The notes beneath the pieces are model-generated. The model had not been told where the DNA came from. It saw only the letters and a list, made by a program, of their open reading frames with translations, and made no database searches. Positions 10,981 through 23,140 of a DNA stretch of 64,000 bases are shown piece by piece (within the stretch, counting starts at the first letter, position 1; the number at the start of each line of letters is the position of its first letter). The position numbers and the translations under genes are program-made. The stretch is from Haliclystus octoradiatus (lineage: Eukaryota > Cnidaria > Staurozoa > Stauromedusae > Haliclystidae). The stretch spans positions 5,181,543 through 5,245,542 of the forward strand of contig OU744452.1 in assembly GCA_916610825.1 (NCBI GenBank), in the 5' to 3' direction.

Positions 10981-11799
10981 CAGTCTGCTATCTGCTATAA
11001 CGGCCACTCATACAGAACGGCCATACCAAGTATTTCTCCTGCCATTATCTTTTTTTTCTATCCCTATAGAGAGGTCATCTCTCTAACGCGGCCACTTTTT
11101 ATCATTTGTTTTGTATCCAAACATCTCATACAATGGCCACTTTTGTAGGTAAATTTTGTCCGTGTTTCTTTGAAAGTTATAAAATTATTTTGTAAACAAG
11201 CGATTTCAAACAATAGTTTGCATGAATAGTTTATGTAATTCAAAGCCGACGTGATCGAATTGCGTTGAATTCTTTTGTTTGTTCAAGTGTGAAAGGTCAA
11301 CGCATTAGTGTGAATGTCAAAAAAACGTGAGCAGTTTTAATGAATGTAAAGCGACCCGACTAAAACAAACATAAAACAAACACGGAGAGAATATTTTCTT
11401 GCAAGTTTACAACTCTAACATGCTCTTATTATTCTAACCAAAATATCATTAAACTGAAAAAGTCTCATCTTCTTCGAAATAAATTTGATTGTTGCTGTAT
11501 TTTATTCATATTTTTTTGCTGGCAATAATTTATCATTCAACTCTGCTTGAGCTTTTCTATTTTCTTTCAACATTTACTTTTTTGTTATTTAATATAAAGT
11601 AATTTATTAATTGAAATTAATTGAAATAATTATACTACAGTTGCAGTTTCATTTCGCAATTCCCATTAATTTTATATGTGATGAATTTGAAATAAATTTG
11701 TGTTAGTTTGCTTTGTCCATTGTTCTATTCTATTGTTCAATGATTCTATTGTTTTTGACAGAACGGCCACTCTTACATGGTTATAGACAGATTTGACTG
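10981..11799. mobile_element. Tc1/mariner- or pogo-like MITE (ACGGCCAC family)
   Basis: Ends begin CAGTCTGCTATC on the left and CAGTCAAATCTG on the right (reverse complement), each flanked by TA (10979-10980 and 11800-11801). Both subterminal regions carry acggccactc-like words. A TA duplication and CAGT termini fit pogo/Tigger-type elements. Length is 819 bp, with no ORF. Related pieces lie at 31410-31565, 35321-35497 and 37620-37785. Confidence 0.65.
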
Positions 11800-11979
11800 T
11801 AGATTTGTATCAAACTCAGGTAGAAATAGTCCTTTGATTTTTATGGACTTTTAGCATGTGATAGAGGGGATTTTTCTGGTCATGTTGATGTAAAAATATC
11901 TTCAGTTGCAATTTGTGATAGGTTCGGCCAATTTTTGTGCTTCACTGACTGGACTATTATTCAAAGACTAAATAAATGA

Positions 11980-12720
11980 TATTAATGACAGCTATATAGG
12001 CCTACATTTTATGATATTACTGTTTTATATACAGTAACATATTAGGACTATACCAATTTTAAATTAAGAATTGAAAACTTATTTTTAGTAACTTCAAGGC
12101 AATATTATATGTATCACATTGATGATAGGCTTCAGACTTTCTCAGAATTTATTCCTGAATTCATTAAAAGGCGGATAAACATTTTAGAACTTTCTAACCC
12201 CTACAAATAATTGCGTGATGGATTTCATGCCAAATCACGTTCAACAATTCATGGAAAATCCTTGGCTACGGTTTACTTTTCAATCTCTTGATAAATCAAT
12301 CAAGTCTGGAACTCCATCTAGAATAAAGTCCCTGTCAATTACGACATGACAGCGACTGCCAAATTTAGCTAAGCTAGAACTTCTTTCATAACATCGAGAC
12401 GCTAAAAATCGTAAGCGGAGGTCGTAGTCAAAAATAGTGATAAAATTATGATGTACCTGAAGAAATGCTAGAACTAATTGGTGAAAGTGACACTGAGAAT
12501 GATTTTGAAGGATTTCGTGACAATGAATTATATTAACTTAGTTTTACACAAAAGAAAAGTAAAACATTTTTATTTGTTATTGTTTGATTTGTACAATCAA
12601 ATATATTTTTTAACATAAAAATGACTATTGTTTTTCTCTAATACTAGAATTTTGCTTCGAAAACGGGGGGTCGACTTATACGTAGTATCGACTTATAAAC
12701 GGCAATATACGGTATTTCCT
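11980..12720 (+). pseudogene. Relic of a pogo/Tigger-like DNA transposon, 3' end
   Basis: At 12452-12537 the plus strand encodes VPEEMLELIGESDTENDFEG and FRDNELY before a stop. An acidic tail ending in a DFEGF-like motif is common at the C-terminus of Tigger/CENP-B-like transposases. Downstream, cgacttatacgtagtatcga and aaacggcaatatacggta (12671-12714) are words I associate with ends of such elements. No catalytic part is recognisable. The segment 11980-12440 recurs at 34790-35270, so it is a multi-copy repeat. The superfamily is an inference from short motifs. Confidence 0.5.
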
Positions 12721-12724
12721 GAAA

Positions 12725-13376
12725 TACACGCAGCACGCAAGCTACAGACACCGCAGGGGAACCCTGTCTGTGAAACATGAATGCTGCACTAAATTTATTG
12801 GGTGCAGAGAAAGTGCTTGACACAAAAATATGGCTCTTCTAAGTCTGCTACAGTGAAACTCAATTAAACAATTAATATTTGGCGCACTTAGGCGTTTGGA
12901 ATTTGAATAGCGTGTTGCGAAACTTCATTTTCCAGTGCAATTTGGCTGGGAATTACCCAACATAGACCTATATCCTGACGGCAGTGTTCTAATCATTAAA
13001 GGATTCAAAAGAGGAAACCTCAATCTGTCAAGAAAACCTAAAATTAAATTAGTTACGTACTGAATATAGCAGCTCTGTGCTATTGTTAACTTTATATTGT
13101 AACTTACGTTTCAATCACATACTCTCTACGTTGTAAATAATAATGTATGATCTGTATTCCCTCTCTCACTCTTGAACCGTCATCGTGCAAACATAAACTT
13201 GTATAGCTGGTTTAATGCCATAGAGGCTCTGTTACTATGTCATATGATACTCGTTATTCATCCTCTCCCTGTCGGTGGCCAGCTACTTATATACAAATAT
13301 ATTATATATCATTGATACATATTTATTTGGTGTACTCTCTAAATCAATTTCAAATTAGAACACTACAGTTACATAC
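12725..13376. other. Intron sequence, no exon recognised
   Basis: This is presumed intron between B4GALT7 exon 1 and its next exon. I looked for a small stem-region exon that would repair the phase mismatch and found no convincing one; this does not exclude it. Confidence 0.35.
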
Positions 13377-13626
13377 CCTCTAATGATGTCCCATATGACC
13401 TAGAGAGTCGTCTATAAGCGAACAATCGATTGTCTTTGTGAAATTCTTCTTTATGATCAACATTATGCTCATTTAAATTCCACGAGTCTTGTGACGCACT
13501 GATTTTTTTATGAACCGATAAAATTGGATGTTTCTCCTGATTATTAAGTTTTATAAATAAAACCAAAGACCCCAAAATTGTCAATGAGACACACCATACC
13601 AACAATCTTCCAATATCAGACAACAT
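13377..13626 (-). CDS. B4GALT7: Beta-1,4-galactosyltransferase 7 (xylosylprotein galactosyltransferase), first exon
   Basis: The family adds galactose to xylose on the Ser-linked primer of heparan and chondroitin sulfate proteoglycans, acting in the Golgi. This exon starts at ATG 13626 and encodes a short cytoplasmic end followed by a hydrophobic signal anchor (about residues 8-26, LLVWCVSLTILGSLVLFIKL), then a polar stem, the expected type II membrane layout. The coding phase then breaks at a strong donor gtatgt after 13377 (83 codons plus one base). Together with the exons at 9686, 8850 and 7041 it gives at least 258 residues, against roughly 330 in vertebrates, so the C-terminus is missing here. 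The assignment rests on the downstream exons. This exon's link to them is by position, strand and topology, since the stem is poorly conserved. Confidence 0.75.
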
Positions 13627-14302
13627 TTGTCCAATATCATATATATAAAGTATAAAACCAAACTAATGTTACATTTTTACATTAAACAGGTACAATTGCT
13701 TTGATGTTTCACTTTAGAAGAAGCTCATTTGATCGCTGTGACCTCTGAATAGTTTCATAATTGACAGGTAAATATATTGCATAGCTAGCCGCTAGCCACG
13801 TTGCAGAAGTAATTTTGAAGAGCAAGAAGCAAGCCAGCCATGCAAGCTTCAATAAAAAGTTCTGTCCATCAATATAAATAGATAACACTTATTTCAAAAG
13901 GCTGTTGATACAGCTTCTTTTGATAGTAAACAAAAATCGAATCAGTCCTGTATATAAGAAAGTTTGTTTCAGGAAAGATTTTCAATAATTAGAAAATGCA
14001 AGTTGCAAGCATAAGCTTCACACCAAATTTATTTAAATTCACAAAATCAATAAAGCTAATTCGATATAGATTGTTCGTATGATCTCAATTTAACAAATGC
14101 TGTGAAAATAAAATTACATATCAATTGAAAATTTTTTTTTTATATTCACAGGTTTTAAAGTAAAGAATATTGACGATCTTGGCTGCTAGTTCTTCAAAGT
14201 ACTGTGAAAATAGAATATAGACTATATCGTGTTTTCATTTTGCTTGACTTTCTCCCAGTGAGTCAAGTTTGGAACTTTGGACAAAGGCCTACTGTCGAGG
14301 TT
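13627..14302. promoter_or_regulatory. Divergent B4GALT7/CPPED1 intergenic region (probable shared promoter)
   Basis: The two start codons face away from each other 676 bp apart. There is a TATA-like run (atatatataaag, about 13640) near the minus-strand start. On the plus side, two pyrimidine-rich tracts end in AG at 14151 and 14258, upstream of the CPPED1 ATG. These could be a 5' UTR intron acceptor or a trans-splice acceptor. No CpG-rich core is evident. A shared promoter is an inference from layout. Confidence 0.5.
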
Positions 14303-14750
14303 ATGGATTTCGACAGTGTCAAGGCAAAAAACCGTCATTATCCATTATTTGAAGATGAAAAGCAAAAGGAATGGGACGGCCCTTTTATATTTATCCAAGC
14401 TGCAGATACACAATTAGGATTAATAGATGATTGGAATAATGTCCCAGTAGAAGAAAGGAATTGGCTTGAAGAAATACGTTTAACAAAGCTTTCTGTCCAA
14501 TGTATAAACAAACTATGTCCAAAACCAAAATTCTTTGTTGTGTGTGGTGATCTTGTACATGCTGAACCAGATAAAGTGGAATATGAACCACAGGTCAGAG
14601 ATTTGAAAGCTGCTTTGAAAGAGCTAGACCCTTCTGTTCATTTGGTTTGTGTCTGTGGAAATCATGACATTGGCAATCAACCCACACCTGAAGCAATTAA
14701 AAGTTATCATAAAAATTTTGGAGATGATTATTTTAGCTTTTGGTGTGGAG
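14303..14750 (+). CDS. CPPED1: CPPED1-like calcineurin-like phosphoesterase, exon 1
   Basis: CPPED1 (CSTP1) is a cytosolic metallophosphatase reported to dephosphorylate Akt/PKB. The reading starts at ATG 14303 (MDFDSVKAKN), the first ATG in a frame that opens further upstream without one. Metallophosphatase motifs run in order: FIQAADTQLG (first metal ligand block, about residues 33-42), FFVVCGDLVHA (about 77-87) and CGNHDIGN (about 114-121), then the family-typical DDYFSFW. The exon ends after GGA G at a gttagt donor (phase 1). Joined with the second exon it gives 915 bp, 304 residues plus stop, close to the usual 310 or so of animal homologues. It is divergent from B4GALT7. The frame is intact, so the gene looks functional. 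Confidence 0.93.
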
Positions 14751-17464
14751 GTTAGTCTGAGCCCAATCTTAACTTGAAAATCCATAGCTATGTATGAACA
14801 TTTATTTTATCTACTTGAAGTCCGGCCTCCAACTTCAGATTTGAAAAAATAGTGAGATTTTTGAAATTCCGTATTATGGGGATAAAATATAGGGGCCTCG
14901 CTGACGGGGTGGCCCAATTGTAGGGCTTCTGGTGCATGCATTTCGTCAAGGATTCAAAATTGCTTGAAATGTAAATTTACGATTTGGATAGCCTAATGTT
15001 GACACTTGCGCATTTAGCTGAAACATAAAAGCAGTCTAGAAACAACACCCAGAATGATCCAACAGAGTATATATTAAGCTGTTGAACATTAAATCGGCAA
15101 GCATCTAATATTTAAAATATTTTTTAAGTATTTTTAGATAATAGTAATTGTAAATATTAAGGATTTAAAGACAATATTGAAATAAAATTTGTTTCCATGA
15201 TCATTATATCAATCAAAATACCATAACATTAGTATAAAGAAATGTAGACGTTAACTCGTGATACATTAGTAGTTATTCATACAATTCATAACAATGAGTG
15301 AAAACCACAGGAGACACGGAAGTAGTTATCAAGGTCATTGAATTTATTGTGGCAGTGTCTGTGGGCATTGCACCAAGGACTTCTTTGAATCTTTACACTG
15401 ATCTTTCACAGTTTGTCCAGACCGTAGTATCCACTATAATTTCACAACAATTTTACAAACTTTTTACTGAAAATAATGATTTTAAATTATTTTGGATTAC
15501 TTTTACTAAAAAGATTTTTCTTTTTGAAAAGGCCTAATTTTGCTAGGGCCTAAAGTTTGTGCTTGTTTCGCTTACGTCTAACTCCGACCCTGGTTAATTA
15601 CAGCATCAAGGAGTTTATACACAGAAGTATACACAGAAGGTACAGTAGTGGTATTTTCTCAAGATTTGACTTTGTTGTGAGAAATAGAGAGAAACCGTGA
15701 GACTGTGAGATCCAACTGTGTGTAAGCGTGAAACTCATGGCAAAGCTGTGAAACTTAAAAGGTCTGATAAAGTCTAGTGATACAGGGTTGTGGAAGATCA
15801 TTACTGCACATCACCTTGGTAGGCCTATCTAGTGGTGTCGTCCAGTTGCAACACTGTCCTAGGGCCTCCACTGAGAGGGGAGGTTAAATCAGTGTAATTA
15901 CCACAGGGTCCCGATAAAAATATGAGGGCCCGCAAGATTGTTTTCTGAATTTTTGATCGTGAATGTGTGGTCCTGTATTGGGGAAAAAACTTTTCAATTG
16001 CGATAATTGAACATTCAAAGTTGCATATATAATTCAGGCATGAGAAATTTCCACAGATCAGCGGAATTCCTCCTTTTCTATCAGCTCCAAAACAAGGAAA
16101 ATGCTAGTCTAGATATTGTTTTGATTGGTTATCAAGGGTTTTCCTCCCTTTTTGAATGAACTTTATTCTCAAGCATGACATATGCTAAAACCTCAGCAAC
16201 CCAAAAGTTTTCTTTATAGTTAAATTGAAATTAATTTAAAAATATTAATAAACTAATTTCCTAGACAATACACATGCTTCGATCAGATCAATTTTCAGTT
16301 ACTTTTTGTAAGCAGGGTCCGACAGAAGTAGAAATCCTGGAATCTTCGATGGTTAAAGCAAATTCAGAAGAAAATTGATGTTTCTGATGATTAACTGGTC
16401 AAACATCAACAAAAAAATTCAGAAGAAAAATTGCCGGAACAAATCGATGAAAATTAGGAAACAAATCAGTGAAAACTCAGCAGTTGCTAAATCAATCAGT
16501 TTATTAGAAATTTATTTGAACAAATTTCAAAATAAGAGATTTCAGAAGACTGGGTAGGCTATTAAGTATATAAAGATATAAAAATAACAGTAGTTCTGTT
16601 AGATACTTGACCGAAAACTTCATTGGAAGTTGGAACAAACACATGAAAGTTAGAAAATTAATAAACTATCCTTTTTGATATATTTAAGAAGGAGCTGACA
16701 AAAGGTTCAGCCTTCTGGAATCCTAGAGGCATTTTATTCTGAATATTTTTGTTGATTTTTGACCAATAAATCCTCAAAAATACCAATGTTCTTCTGAATT
16801 TGATCTAACCTTCCAGAATCTTGCATTCCTACTTTTTTGGACCCTGAATCTACCTAGTACTTTAGTTAAGAAGGAGGTAATACGATGTGGGCTAAATTGA
16901 GAAGAACACTGTCCACATGCAAGAGAGATCTGCCGCTCTATTACCTTAGTTGAAACAATCCCAATCTTGCATTTCCAAGTTTCAGAATTTTCATGAAAAT
17001 AACAGAAATTCAATCATCTGACATCTATATATGCTAAATACAGTAGCTTATTCAAATGACTTGAAAGCAAATATAATCAAGATTTTCAACAAATTCAAAT
17101 AATTTTTGCCACACAATACATTTTTCCCAGTCTCGTCATTTCTCATATTTTATGCATCTTTAGGCTAGCCTGCATGTAAAATAATTTCAGAGGATATTTT
17201 GATGAAAATTCGGACTCTTTATGGACAAAACATTTGTTGGACCTTGTACATCTGCTTCAATAAAATTATTTGATTTCATGAATGTTCATGAACAGTTCAT
17301 GAACGTTGAATAGTCTGTTTTTAAGAAGTTTTTCGTGAATAGTTTATGAAAATCTGACTATGTAAGAGTCCCGAACTGTTTTCACAGTGGTAACAGTCAG
17401 GTATATATTCTCTGAATTCTACTCTCAAATTGATAACATTTTTGAATTCTCTGTCTTCAATTAG
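14751..17464 (+). other. CPPED1 intron, 2714 bp
   Basis: It starts gttagt and ends ttcaattag. It contains no coding sequence that I recognise, but holds a fold-back element (16313-16846). Near 17280-17300 there is a repeated near-palindromic word ttcatgaac, which also recurs near 23840, 30350 and 30645. Confidence 0.85.
16313..16846. mobile_element. Fold-back hAT-like MITE (CAGGGTCC termini)
   Basis: The element begins cagggtccgacagaagtag and ends ctacttttttggaccctg. The arms (about 16313-16420 and 16741-16846) are inverted copies sharing the gttgatgtttgaccaa block, so the DNA can fold on itself. CAGGGTCC ends are hAT-like, but I could not read a clear 8-bp duplication. Single-arm relatives lie at 5706-5843 and 62315-62425. 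Confidence 0.65.
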
Positions 17465-17931
17465 GTGTATTTTTCATAGTCGTGAACAGTCAATTTCACA
17501 AAGATGGTTCTATGGTGCCAATAGAATCAGCAGATCATGATAAATGGCTTGGCGAACAATTAGAAGAAGCAAAGAAAAGTCAATGCAAACATATTGTGGT
17601 ATTCCAGCATATCCCATTATTTTTAAAATCATCTACTGAAGATGATGAATATTTCAACTACAGTAAAGAAAAAAGAATTGCAATAATTAAACGATTAAAA
17701 GATGCCGGTGTAAAGTATGTATTTTGCGGACATTACCATCGAAATGCGGGCGGAATGGATGGAGATTTAGAAGTGATTGTGACGTCAGCTATCGGATGCC
17801 AACTCGGATTTGATAAATCTGGGATGCGTATCGTTAGAGTGTTTGATTCTAACATTGATCATAAGTATTTTGATTTGGATCATTTTCCAGAGATAGTTTC
17901 TCTTCAGGGGGATTATGTGCCGAAGCTGTAA
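17465..17931 (+). CDS. CPPED1: CPPED1-like calcineurin-like phosphoesterase, exon 2
   Basis: The exon completes the split Gly codon and reads GVFFIVVNSQFHKDG, then HDKWLGEQLEEAKK, IVVFQHIPLFLKS and the last metal-binding block VFCGHYHRNAGG, followed by VTSAIGCQLGFDKSGMRIV. These match the C-terminal half of CPPED1 in order, with the conserved QHIP and GHYH histidines present. The stop is at 17929-17931. The acceptor ttcaattag and the phase agree with exon 1. Confidence 0.95.
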
Positions 17932-18199
17932 TTATGAAAATTAATATATGGTTAATTTTAGTCATCAATATATTTTGATTTTGTCCATTCTCAAAAATCA
18001 ATGCATGCTCAAGCATTTTCTTAAATAATATAGTAAATTTTCTTAAATTAAATATAATTTGAAATTGCAACATTATATCGGAGACAGAAAGACACATTCC
18101 ACAAATCACATCTAGATACTCTTTTCTACGTTCACATAAACTCCTATATTTGTATGTATATAGGCCTACTGTACAATGCAATTCGTATGCAACAAACTT

Positions 18200-18372
18200 A
18201 ATAAATGGTACATAATACTTCACAATGGCAATATCATAAAAAACTTTTTTCTTGATAAATGTGATAGGACAATACATGATAAAAAGACTTTATCTAATTC
18301 AATTTATATTCTCACATTTTTAAACTTGTAAATATAGATAGATAGGTATATAGATATATATTTGTCAATAAA
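18200..18372 (+). terminator. Candidate CPPED1 polyadenylation signals
   Basis: AATAAA hexamers stand at 18200-18205 and 18367-18372, about 270 and 435 bp after the CPPED1 stop and before the oppositely oriented LINE. Which one is used cannot be told from sequence. Confidence 0.45.
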
Positions 18373-18479
18373 GCATGACAGGAATAATCAGGGATAATGA
18401 AGTGCCTAAATACAAAGGAGCTACTACTAAATGAGCTTTGATTTACAAGTCAAGTTTAGAAAACAAATAAAAGGTTACA

Positions 18480-20960
18480 TTAATCTATAAAACTTTGATA
18501 ATATTGATTTTTTCTATTTTAAATTTAAATATGGATAATGTTTTGCTGGAAACAATGTCTTCTGGTAGAGAGTTCCACAAGGGAATTACGCGATTGAAAA
18601 ATGAATTTTTGGTCGTGTTTGTTCTCGGAATATATCGAGCACAAAGTTTTCTCGAATGACCGCGAGTAAACGTGGGTGAAGCCTTCACCAGGGTACCAGG
18701 CTGTAAGTCAACTAAGTTGTTCAAAACTTTGAATAACATAATCAAATCCAATTTTAAACGTCTGATTTCTAAGGATTCAAGGCCAAGCTTTTCCAGACGA
18801 TCTTCGTATGATGTGTACCCGATGTGTGATCTTTGACACAAAATCCGTGTAAATTTACGTTGAATATTTTCAATGGTGGTACTATCTTTACGCAAGAAAG
18901 GACTCCAGACGGGTTATCTGATTCAACAATAGGGCGAATATACACCTTGTAAGCCATTAGAAGAAGCATGGCATTGTTCGATGTAAAACATTTAAATAAA
19001 AAAGTAAGAGCGCGACGAATCTTTTGCAGCAAGTTTACAGCAATGCTGGGAAGATTTGAGGTCCGATGCAATAAAAATACCGATATATCTAACTGTACTT
19101 ACTTCGTTTAATGGACAGTTACTTAAGTAATACAAGTTGGATGGAATACTCCGTTTATTACCAACAGATAATGAGCTGCATTTCTCGATGGCGATACGTA
19201 GCTGCCATATGTCTGCCCATTCTGAGAAATTCAGAAGCGTTTTATCAGTGTTTCAAGAGAGGAATTATTTGACCTCGCAGAATAAAATTTAACATCATCA
19301 GCAAAAAGTTTGAGATTGCAGTGATCTTCGAGGCAGTCAACAATGTCGTTAATATAAAGTTAAAAACTAGGGGTCCGATTACTGAACCTTAGGGAACTCC
19401 ACTAGTGATATCCAGTGGTGAAGATAGAGCGCCAATTTGCCGATACTTGTTGCGTTCTATTGGAAAGGAAGGCTTTAATCCAATTTAATAGTTCAAAGGA
19501 AATACCGTAAGCTTTTAGTTTATGTAATAATTTCTCGTGAGACACCGTGTCGAAAGCTTTACTGAAATCAACGTAGATTGCATTAAGACGAAGTCTATTA
19601 TTTACTGCAAATGTCCAATCGTCTAATGTTTCTAAAAGTTGGATGCAAGTAGAGCGACGATATAAAAATCCAAATTGATGACGTGTGATGAAATGGTATT
19701 TCCTTAAATAAGTTATAATGTGTTTTGAAATTATTTACTCCATTACTTTGCAGGCTATCGATGTAAGAGAGATAGGTCTGTAGTTAGATTTGCAAGAGGA
19801 ACTACCTTTTTTGAATATGGGACAAACAGTCGCTTGTTTCCGTGACAAAGGGAGATTGCCCGTTTTCATAGAAAGTTCAAATAGGAAACATAATTTTATG
19901 GCGATTTCTTCTGCAACTGATTTAAAGAACAAAGCGTGATAATTATCCGGCGTTCGGGAGGTTTTTGATTGTAATTTGTGTAATGACTTGACGATTTCTG
20001 AATATGAAAAAGGAATAGAACTGATAAAAGTATCATCACTTATTCGCTGTTTGAGTTCAGGCTGATTTCCATCGTCTCAAGTAAAAACTGATGTGAAATA
20101 GTTGTTAAAAATAGTTGATTTCTCATATTCATCCGTGATAAGAGATCCAGTGTCATTTCTTAAGGGAGGTATAGTAGGCTTTGAGTTTAATTTAGCATTT
20201 ACAAAGTTATAAAATCGCGAAAGAGAACAGTTTTCTATTACTGATTTCTCCTTTCTAATGTTGAAATCTTTTACTTCTGTAGCATAATTTTGACTTAATT
20301 CCTTGGACAGTTTTTTAGAAGAAGGGTCTGTTTTGCTTGAGATATAGGCATCTCTCTTCGACCGGGCCAGGACGCGGATGGATTTAGGATACTTTGACTT
20401 ACGCCTATTATTTTGTTGATGTTTTGGAATAAAGTTATCTATGCAGTAATCAAGTTCATTTGTAATTGAGTTCCAAAATGTTTCTATATCATCTCTACAT
20501 TGTTCATATTTAGAAAGCCAATTGATACAGCTAAGATGATTATTTATTTCAGAGTAATTTGCCTTGCGGAAATTTGGAACTCCTTTGTTTGTTTCAATAT
20601 AATCTGACGGAGGGATATTTATAGCAAAATCAATAGAATTAGGATCGCATGTTTGAGTGAAAGGTTCCACTACTGTTACATCACTGATAAGATGAAATGT
20701 TGAAGTTAGAATAAGATCCAGTATATTATTTGATCGTGTTGGTTCAGTTATAGCTTGACGAAGATTATTTCTTACTACAGCGTCTAAAAATAGATCATAG
20801 CATGTATCTCCTGAACTCATAGGAATATTCCGGTCTATTGATGAATAATTGAAATCACCAATTAAGAAACAAGGAAATGTGCATGATGAATAAGAGTCTA
20901 TACAGACACAGAGGTCATTTGTCGAATTCATATTTATTGAATTTGATGATGGTTGATAGA
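18480..20960 (-). mobile_element. CR1-like LINE, 5'-truncated and degenerate
   Basis: Reading minus-strand frames downward from 20960: the end of an apurinic-type endonuclease (CFLIGDFNYSSIDR, about 20860), a linker with FYNFVNAKLNSKPTIPPL and NYFTSVFT (about 20220-20080), then RT. The RT blocks are CPIFKKGSSSCKSNYRPISL (about 19825-19765), FGFLYRRSTCIQLLETL (about 19670), AIYVDFSKAFDTVSHEK (about 19580) and LKLFADDVKFYSA (about 19320-19285). The C-terminal tail includes FNRVIPLWNSLPEDIV and IFKFKIEK (about 18585-18500). Several stops and frame changes make it inactive. The N-terminal part of the endonuclease is missing at the junction with the GCGCCGAA repeats near 20965. Confidence 0.88.
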
Positions 20961-20965
20961 AACGA

Positions 20966-21540
20966 ATGCAGGCCGTTGCGCCGAATGGTCGTTGCACCGA
21001 AAATCGTTTCGCCGAAAGTCCGTTGCGCCGAATGGTCGTTGCGCCGAATCACACTGCACCGATAGTCCGTTCGTCACGGTGGTTATTACGGATCGATATA
21101 AAGAATCTTTATGATCTTTATGCAGAAATACTTGGAAGTCAGATAGCCTGGATGCAGACTAAAACGGTCTAAAGGGAAAATGTAAAGAAAGCAACGTTTT
21201 CAGTCTATATCCAAATGTTTCCTTTGTTATATATATTTTCCTTTGTTATTGTTATGTATATTTGTTATAAATTTGTTATGAGTGCAGGCCATTGCGCCGA
21301 AAGTCCGTTGCACCGGATGGTCGTTGCTCTGAATCACACTGCACCGATAGTCAGTTCAACACGGTGGTTATCACGGATCGATATAAAGAATCTTTATGAA
21401 TCTTTATGCAGAAATACTTCGAAGCCAGATAGCCTAGGAAAAGGTAGAGAAAGCAACGTTTTCAGTCTATATGGCAAATGTTCCCTTTGTTATATATATT
21501 TTGCTTTGTTACTATATATTTGTTATAAATTTGTTATAGA
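20966..21540 (+). repeat. Tandem duplication carrying GCGCCGAA words
   Basis: A segment of about 315 bp occurs twice (from 20966 and from 21283). Each starts gcaggcc-ttgcgccga and continues through aatcacactgcaccgatagt and ggatcgatataaagaatctt to a TTGTTATA-rich end. The GCGCCGAA words (often ttgcgccgaatggtcgttgc) look like subterminal repeats of a DNA transposon. Confidence 0.7.
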
Positions 21541-22699
21541 TGAGAAGTTGTCCACACTTGTGTAGGTATAGTGCTCAATGATAAATATCAGAGCTTTAAT
21601 AGATAATCCATGTTCATCCTGTTCTCGCTACTCCGAGTTTCACGCCATACGGCGATCATCAAGCAAGTATCTTACGATTAGTATGCTCTTCTTTTGACTC
21701 GTTTTATTTATCAGTTATATTTTTTGTTAAAATTTTATTGAAATTTTTGAAAGCTTATTATACAATGAACTACAAAATAAATTACAAGCATCAGTTTGAA
21801 TTTAAAGTTAAGCCATCAATGTAATGCGTCTAGAACATTGCAGGTGCATACACTCATGAGAAATCAGCTCCAATTCAAGAAAACATATTTGAACTAGCTA
21901 TTGTTTATGATTGATTATTATTTATGAAATATATTAAATAAGCAACTTTATTTGTAATATTGAATTTCCCCCAAGTTTTCTCAAATCATATTCTCTCAAA
22001 ACTAGCGCTTTTGGATTACATTGTATTTTCATAAATAATAATAAATTTCCTTAATATGATATGTGATAATAAAGATTGGTCTATTACTTTTAGCAGATAT
22101 ACAGAATAGCTAGCTATAAAATACTTAATTGGTTAATAGCGGTGTTGTAATAATGGTAATTAATATAGTTATCATAGATACTAGTACACTTTTTCAAATG
22201 GCCACTTTTTGGTTTTCTCAGAACATTTAATTTTATGCAGGCATCTTTTTATTTTCATATTTTATTTTGCAAGATAATGAAATAAAGGGGCCACAATGAA
22301 GGCCAATGTGGCGATGAAATGCGTCACATGGCCTAAATACAAAAATGCAGTAGCCACTGTCAAACTAAATTACTATAGCCAAGTGGTCTTTATATACAGG
22401 GGAGGTGACATATGTTATGGCTTGTATATAGACTATAGCTATCGTTGGGTGATTTTCTCCGGTGACTATGGCACGCTTCCCAATAAAATTAAAGTTCGGG
22501 CAGAAACTTTAAGAAATATTTGAGAATAGCTACAATATACTGTAACTATCTATATTGCGAGTAACGAGTGTTTACTATTTTTGACAAAACACTTTCATCC
22601 GGCAGAGAGTTCCACCGAGGAAGGAAACGATTGCGAAATTGATGTTTACCTTCACCTTAACTGCATTAGTTAACCTTGGGAATTGTTTTGGATTTTAAT

Positions 22700-22730
22700 T
22701 TGAGGGAGACTTTCGGCGCAACGCCTGTAG
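22700..22730. repeat. Possible right end of the GCGCCGAA element
   Basis: The word ttcggcgcaacgcctgtag is the inverse of the gcaggc(c)gttgcgccgaa that opens the repeats at 20966. A composite element from about 20966 to 22725 is therefore possible. No target duplication was readable. Confidence 0.45.
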
Positions 22731-22974
22731 CCCAGTAATTACTTTAAAAATCATTGTTAGTGTTTATTGTAAACCCAAAAGAACGTGCCATGTTGAATGA
22801 TGACAGTGGCCAAAATTCTGCCAATCTCACACTGAAACGAGAAACTTAGTGGTGCGGTAAGATCACTTGACGTGATTAAATAATAGCTCACTATACAGAA
22901 ACGTGATCAAATCACATCTCGCTATATAGAAGCGTGATTAAATCTTGTCTCACTTTGTAGAAAATGTGGAATGT

Positions 22975-23140
22975 CCGCTTTCTTTGTTTGTCGATGCGCC
23001 GAAAAGCGTTGCGCCGAATGGTCGTTGCGCCGAAAGTCTCATACGCCGAAAGCCAGTTACGTCATTCGGCGCGACGGACTTTCGGCGCAACGACTTTTCG
23101 GCGTATCGGACTTTCGATGCAACGCCTGTAGCCCCCATAG
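22975..23140. repeat. Short palindromic element of GCGCCGAA type
   Basis: The left half carries aagcgttgcgccgaatggtc and the right half the inverse ttcggcgcaacgacttttcg. The two halves mirror around about 23055 and end in gcaacgcctgtagcc. It is a compact MITE relative of the repeats at 20966-21540. Confidence 0.65.

Noticed and set aside
12990..13060. Candidate micro-exon between B4GALT7 exon 1 and the catalytic exon
   Set aside because: Acceptor-like AGs exist (tttaatgattag), but no open stretch with a donor in the needed phase was found.
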